Position numbers and translations under genes: made by a program | Notes under the pieces: generated by a model | What the model was told of the DNA's origin: nothing | The model's input: only the letters and a program-made list of their open reading frames with translations | Database searches by the model: none | From: Streptomyces sp. NK15101 | GTDB lineage: Bacteria > Actinomycetota > Actinomycetes > Streptomycetales > Streptomycetaceae | DNA length: 64,000 bases | Direction: 5' to 3' | Assembly (NCBI RefSeq): GCF_020400725.1 | Contig: NZ_JAINVG010000003.1 | Span: 124,001-188,000, forward strand | Shown here: in pieces, positions 59,337 through 64,000 of the stretch | Numbering within the stretch: position 1 is the first letter of the stretch | Layout: every line of letters starts with the position of its first letter

Positions 59337-62186
59337 TCACGTGACCCACTGGGCCACGCCGATCAGGACGATCGCGGCCACCAGACCCCCGATCAGCAGC
59401 GCGGCCCTGCGCAGGAAACGACGGGTGTAGCCGTTGCCGAGGTCGTCCGGGCCGGCCGGCGCGGGAGCCGCGGGGCCCGGGCGGTGCGCGGTGCGCGGCA
59501 GTCCGTACGCCTCCTTCAGGAGCGTCAGCCAGACCGCGTCCGGCAGGCCCGGCCTCTCGCCGTCGACGATCAGCCAGAACGCCTCCCGGGCGGACGGCGC
59601 CGGGCTCGTGCGAAGCCGCGACAGCAGCTCCGCGACCGTGCCGACCGGGGCGTCGCCGCCGCCGAGCAGGGGGCGGACCGCCCAGCGGTGCAGCTCGGCG
59701 GCGTTGGCCGCGCGCTGCTCCTCCGGCGGCTCGGAGGGATCGTCCCGCGCGGTGGGCGGCGGGACGGCCCACAGCTCCTGGCCGATGGCCACCTCGCAGA
59801 GTTCCCGGCGCATCGGATGGCCCCAGGACGGCAGGCGCCGGGCGATCTCCCGGAGCAGGACGGTGACGACGGCGTACGCCAGGGGCTGGCGCAGCGCGTC
59901 CAGCAGCTCGCGGCTCCCGCCCTTCACGACGAGCTCCCGCGCCTCCTCCACGCTCCGCGCGGTCGGCAGCTTGTGCACGAGCGAGGTCTCGGCCTCCCGC
60001 CCCCGCGGCCGCCGCCGCGGGCCCTTGCCGGGGCCGGTCCACTGCGGTCCGACGAGCGGCAGCACGGGCCGGGGGTAGGCGACGGCACCGGCCGCCTGCG
60101 GCTCGTCGACGGGCCGGGGCCGGGGTACGGGAGCGGAGGGAGGCGCGGGCGGCAGCGGCGGCTCGGGGACGTGCCCCTCCGGGGCGCCCGGCCGGTCCGG
60201 GCCCCACGACGCGCCCCGTCCGTCGTCGGAGTCCGGACGCCGGTCCGACGGGCCGGGACGCTCCTCCCGCCCCGGCCCCCGCCCCGGCCCGTCGGACCGG
60301 ACGGCCGGGCCCGTCCCGGAGCCGCCGGACCACGCCCCCGGAGAGGCCGGGCACGGCGAACCCGACGGCTCGGAACACCCGTCACCCGTCGGGACGGAAC
60401 GCCGGGGAGCCGACGAGCCCGGATCTCGGGAGTCCCGGGGGTCCTGGGGGTCCTGGGAGCCCCGGGGGTCCTGGGAGCCCCGGAGGTTCCGGGGGTCCGG
60501 CTCCCGATCGTCCGGGAAGCCCTGCTCACGAGGGTCCGGGACGCTCTGGCCCCGGAGGTCCCCGGAACCTTGGCCCTGCAAGTCCGGGAAGCTTTGGTCG
60601 CGAGGGTCCGGGGAGCCCTCACCCCGAAGGCCCCGGGAACCCTGACCCCGGAGGTCCCGAAAGCCCTGCTCACCGAGGTCCCGGGAGCCCTGCTCACGGA
60701 GGTCCGGGGAGCCCTCACCCCGAAGGTCCCGGGAACCCTGCTCATCGAGGCCCCGGGAGCCCCGGTCCCGAGGGTCCGGCGCGGTCTGGTCCCGGTGCCC
60801 GCCCACGCCCTCGTACCGACGGTCCGGCAGGCCTTCGTCCCGGGGGTCCGGGGAGCCCTGGCCCCGGGGGTCCGGGGCGCCCCGGTCCCGGGTGCCCGGC
60901 GCGTACAGGTCCTGGCGGCCTCCGTACCCGGCACCTCGTGCGCCCTCGTTCCGAGGGTCCGGTGGGGTCTGCTCCCGCTGTTCCCCGGCGTCCCTGGCGC
61001 CCTCGTCCCGGGAACCCGGCGGGGCCTGCCCCCGGCGCCCCCCGTACCCGACGTCCGGCACGGCCTCGTCCCCGGGGGCTCTCGCGTCCTCGTCCCGAGG
61101 GTCCCGCGCGTCCCCGTACCCGGGGCGCGGCGGGGTCTGTTCCCGTCGCCCCCCGTACCCCGGGCCCGGCCCGTCCCCGGCCCGGAGGTCGGGGGCGGCC
61201 CGGTCCCAGGGGGTCGGTGCCCCCCGGTCCCGGTCCCCGGGCTCCGGTGGGACCGGGTTCCTTCGGCGGGGGGCGGAGGTGCGGGGGTCGACGGCGTCCA
61301 GGTGGTCGACGGCCCGGGACGCCGTCTCCAGGAGCGGGCCCCGGTAGGTGGCGGCGGCGGTGCGGAGGGCCCTGCCGATCACGTGGTCGCGGCCCTTCCC
61401 CTCCTCGACCTCCCACAGGTGGTGGCGGACGAGCCGGGCCGCGACCTCCTCCGCCCGGTCGCCGCACCGTTCGCGCGGGTCGACGCGGCGCCGCTCGGTG
61501 TTGCGGCTCGCCGCGCCGGACCAGCGGCCGACGAACACGAAGCGGAGCGAGGTCAGTTCGGCCGTGTCGTGGGTGGCGAAGGTCAGCGGCCGTCTGGTGA
61601 GCGCGCCCAGCATGCTGTGCAGCCCCCACAGGACGGGGCAGGCGGTGTCGCCCCGTTCGTCGAGGACGGTGAACAGTTCGTCGGGGTGGCGCAGGAACTC
61701 CGCGACCGTGCCGACGAGTTCCTCCGCGGCGTACGGCAGGAGCCGGTCGAGCTCCGCCAGCCCTCCGCGGGTCGCGGCGGGGACGAGGGCCTCCGCCGGG
61801 ACCGCCGGCAGCGGGCCCCGCGCCTCGGCGGCGTTCACGGCGGCGGCACCGTCCCAGTCCCAGCCGTGGAGCCCGAGGCAGACGGCGGGGCCGAGGAGGG
61901 CGGGCGCGCCGACGAGGGCGTGGCAGAGCACGGACGTCCTGCCGTCGGCGTCCGTGAAGGGCGTGCGCCGGATGAGCATCACGTGGTCGCGCCGCCGGAG
62001 CCGGATCAGGGCCGGCCGGATCTCGTCCCCGCCGGCCCGCAGCACGGGGCCGGAGAGCTGGAAGAGGTTCTCGGTCTCGTCGCGGGACCCGGACCAGGCG
62101 ACCGGCCCGAAGCCGGTGTTGCCGGTGAGGTTCTCGCTGTCCCAGCGGAAGACGATCTGGTCGGCCTCGTTCTCCGTCCGTGTCAT
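59337..62186 (-). CDS. Repeat-rich, C-terminally membrane-anchored protein (GTPase-associated)
   Basis: 949 residues from ATG 62186, overlapping the upstream GTPase stop. Residues 1-310 form a globular domain ([49 protein letters not shown]), reminiscent of the N-terminal domain of GTPase-associated (GAP1-type) proteins of conflict systems. Residues about 315-590 are disordered Arg/Asp/Gly/Pro repeats with an 8-residue period such as GSRDLRGE. A helical region (about 730-880) precedes one C-terminal hydrophobic segment ([19 protein letters not shown]), so the protein is probably membrane-anchored with its bulk in the cytoplasm. It is co-translated with the pseudokinase-GTPase gene. The family assignment is tentative. 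Confidence 0.72.
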   Translation of the reverse strand: MTRTENEADQIVFRWDSENLTGNTGFGPVAWSGSRDETENLFQLSGPVLRAGGDEIRPALIRLRRRDHVMLIRRTPFTDADGRTSVLCHALVGAPALLGPAVCLGLHGWDWDGAAAVNAAEARGPLPAVPAEALVPAATRGGLAELDRLLPYAAEELVGTVAEFLRHPDELFTVLDERGDTACPVLWGLHSMLGALTRRPLTFATHDTAELTSLRFVFVGRWSGAASRNTERRRVDPRERCGDRAEEVAARLVRHHLWEVEEGKGRDHVIGRALRTAAATYRGPLLETASRAVDHLDAVDPRTSAPRRRNPVPPEPGDRDRGAPTPWDRAAPDLRAGDGPGPGYGGRREQTPPRPGYGDARDPRDEDARAPGDEAVPDVGYGGRRGQAPPGSRDEGARDAGEQREQTPPDPRNEGARGAGYGGRQDLYAPGTRDRGAPDPRGQGSPDPRDEGLPDRRYEGVGGHRDQTAPDPRDRGSRGLDEQGSRDLRGEGSPDLREQGSRDLGEQGFRDLRGQGSRGLRGEGSPDPRDQSFPDLQGQGSGDLRGQSVPDPREQGFPDDREPDPRNLRGSQDPRGSQDPQDPRDSRDPGSSAPRRSVPTGDGCSEPSGSPCPASPGAWSGGSGTGPAVRSDGPGRGPGREERPGPSDRRPDSDDGRGASWGPDRPGAPEGHVPEPPLPPAPPSAPVPRPRPVDEPQAAGAVAYPRPVLPLVGPQWTGPGKGPRRRPRGREAETSLVHKLPTARSVEEARELVVKGGSRELLDALRQPLAYAVVTVLLREIARRLPSWGHPMRRELCEVAIGQELWAVPPPTARDDPSEPPEEQRAANAAELHRWAVRPLLGGGDAPVGTVAELLSRLRTSPAPSAREAFWLIVDGERPGLPDAVWLTLLKEAYGLPRTAHRPGPAAPAPAGPDDLGNGYTRRFLRRAALLIGGLVAAIVLIGVAQWVT
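60420..60905. repeat. 24-bp repeat tract inside the membrane-anchored protein gene
   Basis: Between about 60490 and 60900 the sequence is built of 24-bp units (for example starts at 60562, 60586, 60610, 60634), with shorter 12-bp-like units near 60430-60480. A degenerate continuation reaches about 61170. Units share cores like GCCTTCGTCCCGG and GAGCCCTG-CCCCG with the intergenic array at 47601. In the gene they encode 8-residue Gly/Ser-x-Asp-Leu/Pro-Arg repeats. Confidence 0.85.
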
Positions 62187-64000
62187 CGGACGATCCCCTC
62201 CGTAGGTTCCGCCCCGGGCAGCAGCCCGCACAGGGCGAAGAGCGACAGCAGCGGCGCGAGGACCCGGCGCGGCCGGGCCCCGTGCGGGAACCGGTCGCCG
62301 CGCGCCTGTCCGCCGGTCGCGGCGACGAAGTGCAGGGTGCAGTCGGCGCAGTCGTCGAAGGGCTTGAGCCAGGCGGCGCCGGCGTGGTGGGCGAGGAAGG
62401 CGTACGCGTCCCGGCTCTCCTCGCGGACCGCGGCGGGGTCGTGGCGGCCGGTCAGCGCCCGGCCGAGCCAGCGGTCGACGACCGGTTCGAAGCGGACGAG
62501 GTCGCTCTTGTTGACGGCGAGCGCGGCGGGCGCGGCGACGAGTCCGCCGCGCTGCCGGGGGATGCGGTTGAGCACGGTGGTGAAGGCCTCGTCGCCGAGG
62601 TCGCGCCGCCGCAGTCCGCTCTGCTCGCGCACGGGGTCGAGTCCGGGCAGCCGGAGGGCGCGCAGCGGGTCCAGGACGAAGACGAAGGCGTCGACGCCCA
62701 TGAGGAAGCGGCCGACCTCCCCGTCCTGTGCGAGGTCCTCGCCCGCGAGGTCGAAGAAGACGACGGGGCGGGCCGGCGCGCCGCCCGCCGAGACGAGCAG
62801 GCCGTCGGCGAACCGCGCGAAGGTCTGCTGTCCGGTGCGGCCCAGCTGCCGCCCCTCCTTGAGTTTCTGGACCCGTTCGCGCAGGAAGTTCCGGTGCGCT
62901 TCGGGATTGAGCGGCCGGCATTTGAGTCCGTACGGTTCGAGGCCGCCGAGTTCGACCTCGCCGAGCATGGCGGCGAGGAGGTGGGTCTTGCCGACGGACG
63001 AGCTGCCGACGAGGGCGATGGAGAGCGGTTCGCCGTTGGTGAGGTAGGGGACGGGCAGTTCGTGTTCCTCGTCGCCGTCCACGGTGTGCGGGCACAGGTG
63101 GTAGGCCTTGCGCAGGGCGTCCGCGACGTGGCCGGGGCGGCGTTCGGCGCTGAGGTCGAGCGGGATCCGGTTGCCCTTGGCGTCGATGGTGACGAGCAGC
63201 CGTTCGTCGTACTCGACGGGGAGCAGGCAGTGCGGGCACATGCGGCCGCGCGGCGGCGGGGGCGGTGCCGGTGCGGGCGTCGCGGCGGGGGCGGCGGGCC
63301 GGAGGGCGTCGCCTCCGCCGCCGAAGATCCGGTCGCGGAGGGAGGGGCGCGACGGCCGCGCCGGGGGCGGGGGCGGTTCCTCCGCGTCCGGGCGGAGCGG
63401 GGCGGCGCCGGAGGCCGCGCGCTTCCTGGCGATCTGGCGGTCGTACTCGCCGCGCCACCGGTCGAGCGGATCGGCCGCCCCGATGCCGGTGGCGAGCGGG
63501 TCGGGGACGTGCAGCAGCCGCATGAGCTCGACCGGCCGGGGCCGGTCCGCCGCGCGCGCGGCGAAGAGCCCGCTCTGTCCGAGGGCGGCGAGGCGGCGGT
63601 AGTCGGCGAGGTCGGCCGGGGGTCCCTCGCCTCGGTCGGGGCGGCCGGCGAGGAGGTAGTAGGCGATCTCGGCGACGGACCACAGGTCGTCGCGCGGGTC
63701 GGCGACGCCTTGGCCCGCGCGCTGTTCGGGCGAGGCCCAGGGGGCGCCGCCGAAGGGTTCCCGGGCCTCCCCGGCGCGCTGCGCGGCGTACGGCTCGCAG
63801 AGCCGGACCCGGGCGCCGTCCCACCGTACGGTGTCGGGCGCGAGGGCCCGGTGCACGAGGTCGGCCTCGCCCAGGAGCCTCACGGCCATGGCGAGTTGGC
63901 CGGTGATGCGCTCCTGGTCCTCGGCGCCGAGCCGCCCGGTCCACTCGGACAGCGGACGCCCGGTCGGCGGCCGGTACAGCACGAAGGGCTCGGCGGCGGT
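62183..64000 (-). CDS. Pseudokinase - zinc motif - GTPase-like P-loop protein, 5' end outside window
   Basis: The frame is open to the window edge; 606 residues are visible. The first 150 are a Hanks-kinase fold in which the catalytic loop reads LVHRALAPDTV (Asp of HRD lost) and the DFG position reads LCEPY, so it is a pseudokinase; WASPEQRAG and LWSVAEIAYYLLAGRP keep the C-lobe. After a Pro-rich linker come MCPHCLLPVEYDERL and a P-loop NTPase: Walker A ALVGSSSVGKTHLLAAML, VVFFDLAGEDLAQD as Walker B, and LAVNKSDLVRFEP, which is the NKxD motif of GTPases. It probably acts as a nucleotide switch regulating its partner protein. Confidence 0.8.
   Translation of the reverse strand, partial: TAAEPFVLYRPPTGRPLSEWTGRLGAEDQERITGQLAMAVRLLGEADLVHRALAPDTVRWDGARVRLCEPYAAQRAGEAREPFGGAPWASPEQRAGQGVADPRDDLWSVAEIAYYLLAGRPDRGEGPPADLADYRRLAALGQSGLFAARAADRPRPVELMRLLHVPDPLATGIGAADPLDRWRGEYDRQIARKRAASGAAPLRPDAEEPPPPPARPSRPSLRDRIFGGGGDALRPAAPAATPAPAPPPPPRGRMCPHCLLPVEYDERLLVTIDAKGNRIPLDLSAERRPGHVADALRKAYHLCPHTVDGDEEHELPVPYLTNGEPLSIALVGSSSVGKTHLLAAMLGEVELGGLEPYGLKCRPLNPEAHRNFLRERVQKLKEGRQLGRTGQQTFARFADGLLVSAGGAPARPVVFFDLAGEDLAQDGEVGRFLMGVDAFVFVLDPLRALRLPGLDPVREQSGLRRRDLGDEAFTTVLNRIPRQRGGLVAAPAALAVNKSDLVRFEPVVDRWLGRALTGRHDPAAVREESRDAYAFLAHHAGAAWLKPFDDCADCTLHFVAATGGQARGDRFPHGARPRRVLAPLLSLFALCGLLPGAEPTEGIVR

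Overview
The window is very GC-rich (about 70% by eye), has strong third-position GC and carries hallmark Streptomyces families: the HATPase / XRE-DUF5753 / DUF397 trio, abundant GTG and TTG starts, TTGAC-N17/18-TAnnnT promoters and PaaX and TetR regulators. It is most likely a Streptomyces chromosome. No integrase, transposase, tRNA or rRNA was seen.

The left two thirds (1-43.4 kb) is a dense defence-type island. (1) 1-4.06 kb: an unknown protein (5' end outside the window), a small Cys-motif protein, and an Hsp70 fused at its C terminus to a Zc3h12a/NYN-type PIN-like ribonuclease domain. (2) 4.08-17.6 kb: an operon of a giant Ser/Thr kinase-DEAD helicase-DUF1998 protein, a SNF2-type helicase (DrmD-like) and an Eco57I-type adenine methylase (DrmMI-like), closed by a strong hairpin terminator. 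(3) 17.7-21.3 kb: an EcsC-family protein and two unrecognised proteins, then another hairpin. (4) 21.35-23.1 kb: DUF397, XRE regulator and HATPase genes. (5) 23.1-28.5 kb: an operon of a repeat-helical protein, a tiny protein, a GrpE-like exchange factor and a second Hsp70 with a zinc-ribbon array. (6) 28.5-36.1 kb, minus strand: a primary-type sigma factor, DrmA-like helicase, DrmB-like DUF1998 protein and a small UvrD-like ATPase. (7) 36.3-41.5 kb: McrB (with DUF4357 and EVE-like domains), McrC, and a RelE-like/UvrD helicase fusion. (8) 41.6-43.25 kb, minus strand: an HTH-N6-methylase with an altered catalytic motif.

The operons in the island appear to be wired together. A 15-bp palindrome of the type GTTGACnnnGTCAAC lies upstream of the kinase-helicase operon (two copies), the Hsp70/GrpE operon, the sigma-DrmAB operon and mcrB, with a half site upstream of the methylase. 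In several cases its TTGAC arm is also the -35 element. The island therefore looks like one co-regulated, chaperone-associated defence system built around a split DISARM-like core without drmC, plus McrBC. This is inference from motifs, gene order and shared operators.

The right third is mostly ordinary metabolism: a PASTA membrane protein, a DHA2-type MFS exporter, and a CoA-dependent aromatic acid catabolism cluster (RidA, acyl-CoA dehydrogenase, benzoate/2-aminobenzoate-type CoA ligase, PaaX regulator, monooxygenase/OYE hybrid flavoprotein, enoyl-CoA hydratase) interrupted by a SnoaL-like/TetR pair. These are followed by a HATPase gene, a metallo-beta-lactamase-fold protein and the arginine deiminase pathway genes (arcA, ornithine carbamoyltransferase). 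At the right edge are two linked genes, a repeat-rich membrane-anchored protein and a pseudokinase-GTPase that runs out of the window. A 24-bp repeat family occurs twice: as an exact 15-unit tandem array between the acyl-CoA dehydrogenase and CoA ligase genes, and inside the repeat-rich gene 13 kb away.
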